This document shows, one piece after another, positions 17,530 to 29,615 of a stretch of DNA of 64,000 nucleotides. The DNA lies in the NCBI GenBank assembly GCA_947498815.1, contig CANMLU010000014.1, positions 55,269 to 119,268 of the forward strand, written 5' to 3'. The position numbers were made by a program, and so were the translations under genes. Below the pieces are notes generated by a model. It made no database searches and was not told the DNA's origin. It saw only the letters and a program-made list of their open reading frames with translations. The stretch's first letter is position 1, and each line of letters begins with the position of its first letter. This DNA comes from an uncultured Aquimarina sp. GTDB lineage: Bacteria; Bacteroidota; Bacteroidia; Flavobacteriales; Flavobacteriaceae.

Positions 17530-20500
17530 TTACTTCTTCTCTTCTGTAGTCTTTTCTTTGACTTTTAAACCAACTTTACGCACAGTATCGTGCATTATAG
17601 GTGTTGCAATAAATAACGATGAATACGTACCTATCAATACCCCGATTATTAATGAGAACATAAATCCTCTTAATGGCACTGCGAATATAAATATCGCTAC
17701 CAATACCAATAATGTAGTTAAAGACGTATTTAATGTACGGCTTAACGTACTATTCAATGCACCATTTACATTCTTATCTAGTGACCAGGTTGTATGCTCA
17801 TTAAAGAATTCTCGAATTCTATCAAATACAACCACAGTATCATTCAATGAATATCCAATTACCGTAAGTATTGCTGCAATAAATGCCTGGTCAATTTCCA
17901 TATTGAATGGCATAAACTTCCAGGTTAAAGAGAATACTCCTAATACGACCAATACATCATGGAATACAGCGGCAACTGCACCCAAACTAAACTGCCATCT
18001 TCTAAATCTCAATAAGATATACAAGAATACAACGATTAGAGACCCGAATACAGACCAGAATGCTGATTGCTGAATATCATCGGCAATCGTAGGTCCTACT
18101 TTCATAGATTTCATAATACCTACTTGCTTATCCTCATTGCCATTGGCGAATTCTTCATAGGTCAATCCTTCTGTCAAATATGGCTTTAATCCTTCAAAAA
18201 GTTTGTTTGAAATTTCAGAATCTACTTCTTTACCAGTTTCGTTAACCTTATACTTGGTCGTAATTTTTAATTGATTTTTTGCTCCAAGTGTTTTGGCCTG
18301 AGCACTTCCAAACACTGCGGTCAAATCATTTTCTACAGCAGTTGGCACCACGTCTTTGGCAAAACGCACCGTATAGGTTCTACCTCCAACAAAGTCAACA
18401 CCATAATCCAGGTTATTTGTAAACAAAGATCCAACACCAGCCAAAATGATAACTCCAGAGATTACATAAGCAATCTTACGTTTCTTTAAGAAATCAATAT
18501 TAACGTTCTTGAATAAATTCTTAGTAGCTCCTGTCGAGAATGCCAATTCTTTACCATTTTTACCGTACCCATCAATAAACAATCGTGTTACAAAAATTGC
18601 AGTAAATAAAGAAGTTAAAATACCAATCAATAAGGTAGTTGCGAAACCTTTAACTGGCCCGGTACCGATCAATAATAAAATTAAGCCTGTAAGACCCGTT
18701 GTAATGTTTGCATCTAATATTGAAGACAATGCATTATTAAATCCATCTTTGATTGCATCTGCTTGAGACTTCCCTTTGGCAAGCTCTTCACGAATCCTTT
18801 CAAAGATTAACACGTTTGCATCAACCGACATACCTATTGTTAATACGATACCGGCAATACCAGGGAGTGTAAGCACAGCTTTTAGGCCCGCTAAAACTCC
18901 AAAAATAAACAAGATATTTACTACCAAGGCTACATCTGCAAAAAGACCAGCTTTACCGTAGTAGAATACCATCCATATTAAAATCAATACCAATGCAATA
19001 GCAAAAGACATCACACCACTATCGATAGCTTCTTGCCCGAGTGATGGACCTACAACCTCACTTTGAATGATATCTGCAGAAGCAGGTAACTTACCAGCTC
19101 TTAATACGTTTGCCAAATCCTGACCTTCTTCAACAGAAAAATCACCAGTAATTTCACTTCGTCCTCCACTAATTGCTCCGGTAGTAACTCCAGGTGCAGA
19201 ATATACTACGTCATCAAGAACAACGGCAATCTGACTTGATTGAGAGAATGCTCGTCCAGTCATTTCTTCCCATTTCTTGGCTCCTTTACCATCCATTTGC
19301 ATGGTAACCGTAACCTTACCTAATTGGTTATATTCTTGTCTGGCATCCGTAATAACACCACCACTTAGTTCTGGCTCGTTATCTCTGTTACCTTTGATCG
19401 CATATAGATCTAAAAACTCTGAATCTTTCTCTGGCTTACCCCATGCAAATTTTGCATAACGTTGCTCAACTGGTAATAATGCTCTCACTTTTGGATCACT
19501 AAGATAGGCCATGAATTGATCTGCATTCTTCTTTTCGACAGATACGATTACCGGCCCTCCTTGTCTTCCTTGCACGGCAATAAGATCCAATAACGGATTT
19601 ACTTGAGCCGCTGCAATATCTGTTGAATCTTCTGCGTCTTCCAATAAATCGTCGATTACCGAATCAGCATCCGTTCTGGTAGTATCTACCTGCGTAGAAT
19701 CTGCTACCACTTCAGTTTTTTCTTCAACTTCAGTTTTAACTTTTTCAACTTTATCGGCTGCTTCTTTCAAAAGATTATTTGCAGTAAACAGAAAAGGAAA
19801 AACCTCTTCTGCTTTGTAAACATCCCAGAATTCAAGTTGTGCAGTACTCTGTAGTAAGCTTTTTACCCTATCCACATCTTTTGCTCCTGGTAATTCTACC
19901 AAGATACGACCAGATTCTCCTAGACGTTGGATATTAGGTTGTGTTACACCAAACTTATCAATACGCTTACGTAATACTTCAAAAGCAGACACAACAGATT
20001 CATCAATCTTTCTTTTTAAGACTGGTTTAACCACATCATTGGTCATATCATAAGTGATATCATCACTTAGGTTTTTGTTTGCAAAAATATCCGGTGATGC
20101 TAGTTTTGCATCTGGAATTTTTTCAAATTCTGTAAAGAAATCATCAATGTAATTGTTCTGGCTATCTTTTTGAAGCTCATCTGTAGCGAGTAAAGCTTGG
20201 TTAAAAGATGGGTCCTTGGAGTTATTAGAAAGACCTTTTAAAATATCTTTTACAGAGATTTGCAGAATTACATTAATACCTCCTTTAAGGTCAAGCCCTT
20301 TATTAAGTTCTTTACCTTTTGCATAGTTATAAGTAATCCCGGCAAAAATTTCTTCTTTTCCGATAGAATCAAGAAAAGCTCCTTCTGCAGTTTCTCTTAA
20401 TTTCGAGTAATTTTCAACATCGTCTGGATATTTTTGTATAGCAAATACCTCAGCTTCTTTTTCTTTTGTGTAAGTCATGTACGTGTACGATAATTGATAT

Positions 20501-20556
20501 ATACATACCAATCCGAACAAAATCGCAAATATCCTAACAAGTCCTTTATTTTGCAT
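17530..20556 (-). CDS. secDF: Fused protein translocase subunit SecDF
   Basis: The 1008-residue chain joins SecD (about 1-640) to SecF (about 660-1000). Each half has six TM helices and its conserved family motif: IGMSVDANVLIFERIREEL in SecD and IGYSLNDTVVVFDRIREFF in SecF. SecDF uses the proton gradient to pull substrates out of the Sec channel on the periplasmic side. Around residues 265-320 an acidic low-complexity insert (Glu, Asp, Thr, Val) interrupts the first periplasmic domain, as is common in Bacteroidota. The protein feeds the Sec-exported lipoproteins and T9SS substrates seen in this window. Confidence 0.97.
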   Translation of the reverse strand: MQNKGLVRIFAILFGLVCIYQLSYTYMTYTKEKEAEVFAIQKYPDDVENYSKLRETAEGAFLDSIGKEEIFAGITYNYAKGKELNKGLDLKGGINVILQISVKDILKGLSNNSKDPSFNQALLATDELQKDSQNNYIDDFFTEFEKIPDAKLASPDIFANKNLSDDITYDMTNDVVKPVLKRKIDESVVSAFEVLRKRIDKFGVTQPNIQRLGESGRILVELPGAKDVDRVKSLLQSTAQLEFWDVYKAEEVFPFLFTANNLLKEAADKVEKVKTEVEEKTEVVADSTQVDTTRTDADSVIDDLLEDAEDSTDIAAAQVNPLLDLIAVQGRQGGPVIVSVEKKNADQFMAYLSDPKVRALLPVEQRYAKFAWGKPEKDSEFLDLYAIKGNRDNEPELSGGVITDARQEYNQLGKVTVTMQMDGKGAKKWEEMTGRAFSQSSQIAVVLDDVVYSAPGVTTGAISGGRSEITGDFSVEEGQDLANVLRAGKLPASADIIQSEVVGPSLGQEAIDSGVMSFAIALVLILIWMVFYYGKAGLFADVALVVNILFIFGVLAGLKAVLTLPGIAGIVLTIGMSVDANVLIFERIREELAKGKSQADAIKDGFNNALSSILDANITTGLTGLILLLIGTGPVKGFATTLLIGILTSLFTAIFVTRLFIDGYGKNGKELAFSTGATKNLFKNVNIDFLKKRKIAYVISGVIILAGVGSLFTNNLDYGVDFVGGRTYTVRFAKDVVPTAVENDLTAVFGSAQAKTLGAKNQLKITTKYKVNETGKEVDSEISNKLFEGLKPYLTEGLTYEEFANGNEDKQVGIMKSMKVGPTIADDIQQSAFWSVFGSLIVVFLYILLRFRRWQFSLGAVAAVFHDVLVVLGVFSLTWKFMPFNMEIDQAFIAAILTVIGYSLNDTVVVFDRIREFFNEHTTWSLDKNVNGALNSTLSRTLNTSLTTLLVLVAIFIFAVPLRGFMFSLIIGVLIGTYSSLFIATPIMHDTVRKVGLKVKEKTTEEKK

Positions 20557-20788
20557 TATTATTTGTTTTGGTCAAACCTGTTAAAAATGAGTATTTATAA
20601 AATTCACTCAAGGTTCGACAATTAATTTTAATTATTTGATACTATGTAATCGAGCTTTATCATACTATGATAAAAGCTAAGTTTAAAAGTCAAAATAGCT
20701 TTCAAGAGTTATGTATACTCTTCTTTTTTAACTTTTAATAAAAAATGCGATTAGTTTTCAGGAATCTCTTAAAAGCTTTTAATCCCTG

Positions 20789-21409
20789 TTAAGAAATAGG
20801 TCCAGCTCTTACCTCTGGAATCTTATGAGAAGTGTTATCTATTGCTATTGCAATATTTGTATGTGTTTTTTGGGCTACTTTTATAAGACTATTTATATCA
20901 TTAGCTTCAACTCCAGTAATAAAACTAGGTACGTTAGGGTTGTAATCCCCATCCTGTTCTTGTTTTACTTCTAAAACAGATATCCCATTAAAGTCAGATC
21001 CAAAATCTCTACTTTTTTGGATTTCATAAACATCAAGGTTATAGTCTTTTGAATTTTGATTTAGTGGAAATTGATTGCCATCTTCATTTTGATCATAAAA
21101 AACATGATCAAGTGCTACATTTTGTTTTTCAGAAAGTATTCTTTTTATAAACGCTACATCGGCATCACTATAATAAGCAATTTTTAGAGTACCATTTTTT
21201 AACTCCCTAGATATCCTGGCATTTTCTACTCCTATGGATTGCAATTGTTTTTTTACAATCGCTATCGCTTTTTGAGCTTCTAAAGAGGTAACCTCACCAT
21301 TAATAAATTCTAATACAATTTCCTGATTAGGCACAACAGTTTGTTGCTGCACAACAACAAGCAATGTCAGTGCAGTAGTTAAAATCCTGAAGTACCATTT
21401 TTTCTTCAT
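20789..21409 (-). CDS. Exported protein of unknown function
   Basis: The protein has 206 residues with an N-terminal hydrophobic segment (about 6-21) that is a signal peptide or anchor. The body is mixed alpha/beta (EAQKAIAIVKKQLQSIGVEN) with no family I can name. It lies between mdh and secDF on the same strand. Its promoter (TATATTTG at 21414-21421) is directly next to the mdh terminator, so it is transcribed independently. Confidence 0.7.
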   Translation of the reverse strand: MKKKWYFRILTTALTLLVVVQQQTVVPNQEIVLEFINGEVTSLEAQKAIAIVKKQLQSIGVENARISRELKNGTLKIAYYSDADVAFIKRILSEKQNVALDHVFYDQNEDGNQFPLNQNSKDYNLDVYEIQKSRDFGSDFNGISVLEVKQEQDGDYNPNVPSFITGVEANDINSLIKVAQKTHTNIAIAIDNTSHKIPEVRAGPIS

Positions 21410-21413
21410 GCGG

Positions 21414-21421
21414 CAAATATA
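21414..21421 (-). promoter_or_regulatory. Bacteroidota -7 box
   Basis: On the minus strand this reads TATATTTG, a full TAnnTTTG match, 4 bases before the start of the 206-residue gene. This would give a nearly leaderless transcript. It abuts the T-run of the mdh terminator. Confidence 0.5.
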
Positions 21422-21425
21422 AAAA

Positions 21426-21455
21426 AATAAAAGCTGCGATAAAGCAGCTTTTATT
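21426..21455 (-). terminator. Terminator after mdh
   Basis: AATAAAAGCTGC pairs with GCAGCTTTTATT around a 6-base loop. A further A-run on the plus strand gives the T-run on the minus strand. Confidence 0.85.
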
Positions 21456-21482
21456 ATAAATATTATTTGGATTGAAAGTTTA

Positions 21483-22409
21483 TTATAACTCTAGTAATCC
21501 ATTAGTTTTCTTAACTCCTTCTGCACTTTCAGCTAATTTTGCTTTTTCTGCATCGCTAAGCGTTATATCTACTATCTTTTCGATACCATTTCTTCCTAAT
21601 ACAACTGGCACACCAATACAAAGATCATTTAATCCATATTCTCCTTCTAACAATGTAGAACAAGGGAAAATTTTCTTTTGGTCACAGGCAATTGCTTGCA
21701 CCAAACCAGATACTGCTGCTCCTGGCGCATACCATGCAGAAGTACCCAATAATTTAGTCAACGTAGCTCCACCAACTTTGGTATCTGCTGCGACTTGTTC
21801 TAATCTATCATTAGAAATAAATTCTGAAACGGGAACACTATTTCTTGTTGCCAATCTTGTTAACGGCACCATTCCTTTATCACTATGTCCACCAATCACC
21901 ATGCCATCTACATCAGATATTGGAGCTCCAAGTGCTTCAGCCAATCTATATTTAAAACGGGCACTATCCAATGCTCCTCCCATACCGATAATTCTATTTT
22001 TAGGAATATCGGTGGTTTTATGCACTAAATACGTCATCGTATCCATTGGATTGCTTACCACAATAATGATGGCATTTGGAGAATGCTCTATCAAGCTAGA
22101 AGAAACCGATTTTACAATCCCTGCATTAATCCCGATCAATTCTTCACGAGTCATCCCTGGTTTACGTGGAATCCCAGATGTAATCACAGTAATATCACTT
22201 CCTGCAGTTTTAGAATAATCTCCTGTAGTTCCTGTAATCTTGGTATCAAATCCATTTAAAGATGCAGTTTGCATAAGATCCATTGCTTTACCTTCTGCAT
22301 ATCCTTCTTTGATATCTAACAATACTACTTCTGAAGCAAAATTCTTGATCGCTATATATTCGGCACAACTTGCACCCACTGCACCAGCTCCTACTACTGT
22401 AACTTTCAT
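21483..22409 (-). CDS. mdh: Malate dehydrogenase (LDH-like type)
   Basis: The 308-residue NAD enzyme of the TCA cycle converts malate to oxaloacetate. It has the GAGAVG nucleotide-binding loop (7-12), the substrate-specificity loop IPRKPGMTREEL, NPMD, and the catalytic histidine in GGHSDKGMVPL. The length and the RKPGMTR motif match the LDH-like MDH group common in Bacteroidota. Confidence 0.97.
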   Translation of the reverse strand: MKVTVVGAGAVGASCAEYIAIKNFASEVVLLDIKEGYAEGKAMDLMQTASLNGFDTKITGTTGDYSKTAGSDITVITSGIPRKPGMTREELIGINAGIVKSVSSSLIEHSPNAIIIVVSNPMDTMTYLVHKTTDIPKNRIIGMGGALDSARFKYRLAEALGAPISDVDGMVIGGHSDKGMVPLTRLATRNSVPVSEFISNDRLEQVAADTKVGGATLTKLLGTSAWYAPGAAVSGLVQAIACDQKKIFPCSTLLEGEYGLNDLCIGVPVVLGRNGIEKIVDITLSDAEKAKLAESAEGVKKTNGLLEL

Positions 22410-22519
22410 TGTTTTATGTGTTATATTAATTAATACTGATTTGGCGTATTGAAAATGCTTTCAATACTTGCGCGAAAATACGAATTCTTTCATGAATTAA
22501 TTAACAAATAGAAAGTAAA

Positions 22520-23521
22520 TTACCACCCAAAACTAAGCCCTAAAGACAGATTACTATAATTCTGGAATGTATAATCCAAATTGGCTTTAAAAACCCCGTA
22601 CTGAACTTTGGTTCCAAGGGTTGCTTTAACACCATTCGTTTTATTTTTTACACTAATCGGATCTGTTACAATATCTGAAGCAAAGGGACCATTTTGAATT
22701 TGGTATGTTCCTAAAAGATCTGCATTCGTTGCTCCAAAATAATACCCAAGGCCAGCATAAAAATTTAATACTGGTAATTTGGTAGAGGCTATAGTCGTAA
22801 TCAACCAAGAATTCGAATTTAAACGAACTTCTTGATCCACACCAGGCACTCCACTATTCGTATTGATATCGTAAAACCCCTTTACATTAGTATAACCTAG
22901 CAGTCCGGCAAGACGTACCGGCCATCTCTTTAATGGAAAAATCCAATCTGTAAGTTCATGTTGAAATGCAACTCCATACAACTGTATCTCTGCATCTTCA
23001 ACTGCTTTTATTCTAGGTAAAAAACGAACTTTTATCTCTGTACTTTTTATCAACCCCATGGATCCTTGAATAAATCCTGCGGGGATCGAATTAATCTCTG
23101 CACTACCAATACCATCTGGCAAAATAACTTCCAATTCTGAAGCCTGACCCGCATTGATAACGACTGTTACTTGCTCTTGGTTTACACCCAATGCACTAGC
23201 AACAGATTGATTCGTACTACCATCCCTGAACGAGATATCGGTATATTCCTCTGGTCTTAAAATAAATGATTGTTTGTCTTCTCTTACAAAGGATAGGTTT
23301 CCTATAATCCCTACCTCAAAATGCCAGAGTTTCTTTGTTTTTGCAGTATTATACCACCCATTTGACATATTATTTACCAAGGATTCTCCTGCAGGAGCAA
23401 AATAATCTTCACTAAACCGCTGTGCGTTTTCAATTCCGATTTCCAGAATCTGATCTATATCTGTCTGCGCAAAGGTAAAATGACCTAGAAGGAATGCCAG
23501 CAGCAATGTAATTTTTTTCAT
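22520..23521 (-). CDS. DUF6588-like predicted outer-membrane protein
   Basis: The 333-residue protein has a signal peptide ending FTFAQ. An N-terminal helical part (DIDQILEIGIENAQRFSEDY) is followed by a strand-rich, barrel-like region with Gly and Tyr turns, ending in an aromatic strand (SLGLSFGW). The pattern FSEDYFAPAGESLVNNMSNG resembles proteins annotated as DUF6588 in Flavobacteriaceae. The function is unknown. Confidence 0.75.
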   Translation of the reverse strand: MKKITLLLAFLLGHFTFAQTDIDQILEIGIENAQRFSEDYFAPAGESLVNNMSNGWYNTAKTKKLWHFEVGIIGNLSFVREDKQSFILRPEEYTDISFRDGSTNQSVASALGVNQEQVTVVINAGQASELEVILPDGIGSAEINSIPAGFIQGSMGLIKSTEIKVRFLPRIKAVEDAEIQLYGVAFQHELTDWIFPLKRWPVRLAGLLGYTNVKGFYDINTNSGVPGVDQEVRLNSNSWLITTIASTKLPVLNFYAGLGYYFGATNADLLGTYQIQNGPFASDIVTDPISVKNKTNGVKATLGTKVQYGVFKANLDYTFQNYSNLSLGLSFGW

Positions 23522-23650
23522 CTGATTTGGGTTTTATAGGCTCTGCAATATAAAAAAAAACGCTTAAACGCTATTACTATTATATCTTACAGTGGATTTA
23601 TTGTAAAAAGAATGCTTTTCTTGGCGATAATGAATAGACATTATTGAATA

Positions 23651-23683
23651 AAAAAAAGGATGTAGTTAACTACATCCTTTTTT
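23651..23683. terminator. Terminator (palindrome with A and T runs)
   Basis: AAAAAAAGGATGTAGTT pairs with the mirrored AACTACATCCTTTTTT. It lies downstream of the beta-propeller gene on the minus strand. Confidence 0.88.
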
Positions 23684-23700
23684 CATAAATTTTGTTTTGA

Positions 23701-25602
23701 TTATTTGTAATCAAATATATTCAGATCTTTTCCTTTCGTATAAAATACTCTTTTTTCAACTTGATCTACATGATACTGAGGTTTATTGTCCTCAAAGGTA
23801 AACTTGTCTTTTTCTTCACCTGCATCTTTGGTTACTTGAACCAAATATTTTGTTTCTGCATTATCCTTAGTGAAGTAAAATGCATAATCCTTTGTTTCTG
23901 CAGATCCATTATAACGATTGGGGTTATAAAGTGCTTGAGCTGCCATTTGAGTATAAGCACCAGCATAAACCTGATTTACTCCTTTATCTGCTTGTTTAAA
24001 ACCACCTGTTCCTGGAGGTCTTACTCCTGTTACCGTTTCTGAAACTCCCGAAGTTGCTCCAACACCAACATTATAAACTCCTGCTACTTGATAAGCCGCA
24101 CCAGCCACATCTGCGGCAACAGATAGTACATTTAACAACTTACGACCTGTTTCACCTGGTTGTGGGTAGTACTGTGTTTTTTTAACCACTCCGTCTTTAC
24201 CAACGATTGCATACTCCCAAGAGCTACTTAAGAAATAATTATCTCCTCGCACCTCTAATCTATTAAAATCTTTATGTTTCTTAAGTTCTAGTTTTTGGTT
24301 ATTATCTTCGTTCCATCCTTTATCAGGATTTAGCAAATACAATCTTTTACCATCCAAAACTATTAGGTTTTTTTCTTGCTCATCGTAGGCAATTCTTGTT
24401 TCCTCATCTACTCCAAACTTCCAAACTGCTTTTTTCAAACCATCTTCGTAGTACGCTATTCTGTATGGAGTTGCTATGATGCTTCCTTTAGTATATCTAA
24501 ACTCATCATAAGTATCGTCTTCTCCTACCTCTGCTAAGAAATCATTTCCATTAAACTGCGCTTTTTTCCAAGCTTTCTTACCTGTATCATCCAGTAGCAT
24601 TTTTCTTGCACCATAGTATACCATATACCCTTCGGCAACTTTTTCTACTTCATTAATTCTTCTTTTCTCAAAATCCTTTTTCCAAAGCTTTTCTCCTGTT
24701 GCATAGTCATAAAGACTACCTGCCTTCTCATGTTTCACAAACATTTTACCATCTACTTCTTGCTCAAACATAAAACCTTCATCTAACTTAAGAGGTTTTT
24801 TCCAAGCTTTGCTACCATCGGCAGCGTTAAAAGCATGGATTTTTTCTCCAAGAGCAGTAAGTTTATTTAAATTCATCGTCATTGCAGCTCCCATCATTGA
24901 TCCAAGACCACCTCCTGCTGCTTCTACTGCATAAAGAATATCTTTTGAAGGATTAAGGTATAGCTTTCCTATTTTTTCTTCTTCATTCAGAATTACACTT
25001 CCATTCTCGCTATTAACAATAAATAGGTTAGACCCTACTGTAAATGCTATATTATTATTCTTATCTACCACGATATTATCCAAACGCCCTTTCTTTTTAA
25101 GGGTTAAATCTGAGTTCCATTTGGTTGTATTCGATTTTAACGAAACGAGAAAGGCTTTATTTTGCGTTTTCTCCTCTGTTGTACACTGAAAAATAAAAGC
25201 TTCAAGCTCTGGAACAATCTTAAAGGACTTAATCTTTTTGTATCCTTCTTTTTCTTTATCTAATAAAACAGTACCATCACGAGTATCAATTAATAAATTT
25301 GCCACAATAATGTACGGCGAAAACGGGACCATTCTGTAATTAGGCTCATCAGATTGAAGGGCTCCTCCCAAAAGAGAAATACGATCTCCTTTTACTTCCC
25401 ATATTTTTGTTCCTTTCTCTGCATCGATACCTGCAACCGTCTTATCGGTAAGAACAATTGGAACTGCAGAAAATTCGTGAAAAAATAACTCTTCGATTTT
25501 TCCATCAAAATTTACTTGCTTGTCAGCACTTCGCTGAGCATAAATAGCACTACTGGTTACCAAAAAAACCAATAATGAAAGTTTGGACAAATTTAGTTTC
25601 AT
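23701..25602 (-). CDS. Exported PQQ-like beta-propeller protein
   Basis: The 633-residue protein has a signal peptide (core LSLLVFLVTSSAIYAQ) and repeated blade motifs such as AGIDAEKGTKIWEVKGD, AFNAADGSKAWKKPL and YDYATGEKLWKKDF. These resemble the W-docking repeats of PQQ enzymes and BamB. It lacks clear PQQ ligands, so it is more likely a periplasmic scaffold than an enzyme. A Gly-rich stretch (near residues 500-545) interrupts the propeller before the last blades. The role is unknown. Confidence 0.82.
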   Translation of the reverse strand: MKLNLSKLSLLVFLVTSSAIYAQRSADKQVNFDGKIEELFFHEFSAVPIVLTDKTVAGIDAEKGTKIWEVKGDRISLLGGALQSDEPNYRMVPFSPYIIVANLLIDTRDGTVLLDKEKEGYKKIKSFKIVPELEAFIFQCTTEEKTQNKAFLVSLKSNTTKWNSDLTLKKKGRLDNIVVDKNNNIAFTVGSNLFIVNSENGSVILNEEEKIGKLYLNPSKDILYAVEAAGGGLGSMMGAAMTMNLNKLTALGEKIHAFNAADGSKAWKKPLKLDEGFMFEQEVDGKMFVKHEKAGSLYDYATGEKLWKKDFEKRRINEVEKVAEGYMVYYGARKMLLDDTGKKAWKKAQFNGNDFLAEVGEDDTYDEFRYTKGSIIATPYRIAYYEDGLKKAVWKFGVDEETRIAYDEQEKNLIVLDGKRLYLLNPDKGWNEDNNQKLELKKHKDFNRLEVRGDNYFLSSSWEYAIVGKDGVVKKTQYYPQPGETGRKLLNVLSVAADVAGAAYQVAGVYNVGVGATSGVSETVTGVRPPGTGGFKQADKGVNQVYAGAYTQMAAQALYNPNRYNGSAETKDYAFYFTKDNAETKYLVQVTKDAGEEKDKFTFEDNKPQYHVDQVEKRVFYTKGKDLNIFDYK

Positions 25603-25786
25603 ATTATTAATGATTTAAATATTTAGGGTTTTTGATTTTGCATGTAATAGATAAGAAAACTCAACATGTATTCTACTGTCGGATTCTTTATTTAGCTTGA
25701 AGAAACGCGAAGCATATTTTCTCATTAGATTGGGGTATCTATTAATGTTAGAATTATGTTAATAGTTTGCAAATGTATGCAAAAAA

Positions 25787-25816
25787 AAGAATCTGCCATA
25801 ATCACGGCAGATTCTT
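25787..25816 (-). terminator. Terminator after gyrB
   Basis: AAGAATCTGCC pairs with GGCAGATTCTT around an 8-base loop. The A-run at 25781-25788 gives the T-run on the minus strand. Confidence 0.88.
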
Positions 25817-25837
25817 GTATATATTTACTAGTATGTT

Positions 25838-28307
<2,470 letters not shown>

Positions 28308-29468
28308 ATGAAAATCAAAAATCTAATTAATTTAACAAAATTGGCAGCATTAAGCTTAGGGCTTTTTATAGTTTCTTGTACTGCAGAAAATTTTGAAACA
28401 ATCCCAGACAGTAGTAGCAACGATCTTGTCGAAAAATACTTTATGGGAGACCTCATTAAAGTAGAGGATTTAGGAGATGGCTCATATCGACTAGATGATA
28501 TGTTATTTGCCCCAGGTCAATTATCAGATAATAACGAAAGTCATGTTGAGAAACCCGTACCAGGTGAAAGTATTGCTAAACTTGGTTTAGCCGGAGGAAT
28601 TAGAAAATGGCCAAACAATACAGTTATTTATGTACTTGACAACAGTTTAACTAGTAACCAGATCCGTGTTACTGATGAGTCTATGGCAGAATGGACCTCC
28701 AAAACTAATGTCAAATTTAAGGAGAGAACCAATGAAAATTATTATGTCACTATTAAAAATGACGGAAGAAATTGTAATTGCGGAAGAGCAAATCTTGGTG
28801 TAAACGGAAATAGAGGCTCTATTACAATTGGAACAAGAACAAGTCCGGTTGTAATGATCCATGAAATTGGACATACTCTAGGATATGTTCACGAACAAAC
28901 ACGTTCGGATAGGGATCAATTCGTAATCATAAATTTTGACAATATTCAGGCTGGTGCAGAAAGCCAGTTTAGAAGAAATGATAGAGCTCAACTCATCGGT
29001 GCTTTTGACATAAAATCGACTATGATGTATGGAAGTTATACATTTAGTAAAAATGGACAACCAACAATAGTAGAAAAAAGTACTGGTCAACCTTACCCTC
29101 GTAGAAGGGCAGAATTATCTGCTGGAGATATTGCAGGAACCAACCAAGTGTACCCTGGCAACGGTGGTGGTGATGGCGGCGGTGGCAACACGGATAGCTG
29201 TGAAGGTGTTGATGAATGGGTAGCTGGACAACAATATAATGTTGGAGATCGGGTAACGTATCGCGGATTCTTGTACGAAAGAGATTTTACAAGATGGAAC
29301 CGTATTCTTGAATGTGACGCAACACCATCAGGAGATATTTGTGAAGGAGTTGCTGCATATAGCAGAGGAACAAATTATTCTCCTGGAGCCAAAGTGACTT
29401 ACAGAGGATTCTTATATGAATTACAAAGTAATTTCAGATGGTCCAACCAAGGACAATGTGGTAACTAA
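28308..29468 (+). CDS. Astacin-family (M12A) zinc metalloprotease, lipoprotein
   Basis: The 386-residue protein has a lipoprotein signal with lipobox IVSC (C24), a propeptide-like region (25-90) and an astacin domain (about 95-282). The zinc motif HEIGHTLGYVHEQTRSDRD (H185, E186, H189, H195) matches the family consensus fully, and a Met-turn is present at STMMY (236-240). A Gly-rich linker leads to two C-terminal modules that resemble chitin-binding type 3 (CBM5/12) domains, with AGQQYNVGDRVTYRGFLYE and TNYSPGAKVTYRGFLYELQS. It probably degrades protein at the cell surface while bound to polysaccharide. It stands alone, followed by two tandem terminators. Confidence 0.92.
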   Translation: MKIKNLINLTKLAALSLGLFIVSCTAENFETIPDSSSNDLVEKYFMGDLIKVEDLGDGSYRLDDMLFAPGQLSDNNESHVEKPVPGESIAKLGLAGGIRKWPNNTVIYVLDNSLTSNQIRVTDESMAEWTSKTNVKFKERTNENYYVTIKNDGRNCNCGRANLGVNGNRGSITIGTRTSPVVMIHEIGHTLGYVHEQTRSDRDQFVIINFDNIQAGAESQFRRNDRAQLIGAFDIKSTMMYGSYTFSKNGQPTIVEKSTGQPYPRRRAELSAGDIAGTNQVYPGNGGGDGGGGNTDSCEGVDEWVAGQQYNVGDRVTYRGFLYERDFTRWNRILECDATPSGDICEGVAAYSRGTNYSPGAKVTYRGFLYELQSNFRWSNQGQCGN

Positions 29469-29503
29469 TAAACCCGCACCGTAAACACAATCAACCAAAA
29501 GAC

Positions 29504-29533
29504 AAAAGGCTATAGAGAAATCTATAGCCTTTT
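29504..29533 (+). terminator. Terminator 1 after the astacin gene
   Basis: AAAAGGCTATAGA pairs with TCTATAGCCTTTT around a short loop and is followed by a T/A-rich tail. Confidence 0.85.
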
Positions 29534-29542
29534 ATATATAAT

Positions 29543-29572
29543 AAAACCCTGAGAAAATTTTCTCAGGGTTTT
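29543..29572. terminator. Terminator 2, shared with asnB
   Basis: AAAACCCTGAGAAAA pairs with TTTTCTCAGGGTTTT as a perfect palindrome. It lies between convergent genes and can act in both directions. Confidence 0.88.
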
Positions 29573-29615
29573 ACATCTCAATTAACTCAACTTTCAGCTA
29601 GTTAAACTGTTATTG

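Noticed and set aside
17558-18073. Plus-strand ORF of 171 codons inside secDF
   Set aside because: Antisense shadow; Asn/Thr-rich translation is typical of reversed membrane protein codons.
21472-22218. Plus-strand ORF of 248 codons inside mdh
   Set aside because: Antisense shadow of mdh, which has full enzyme motifs.
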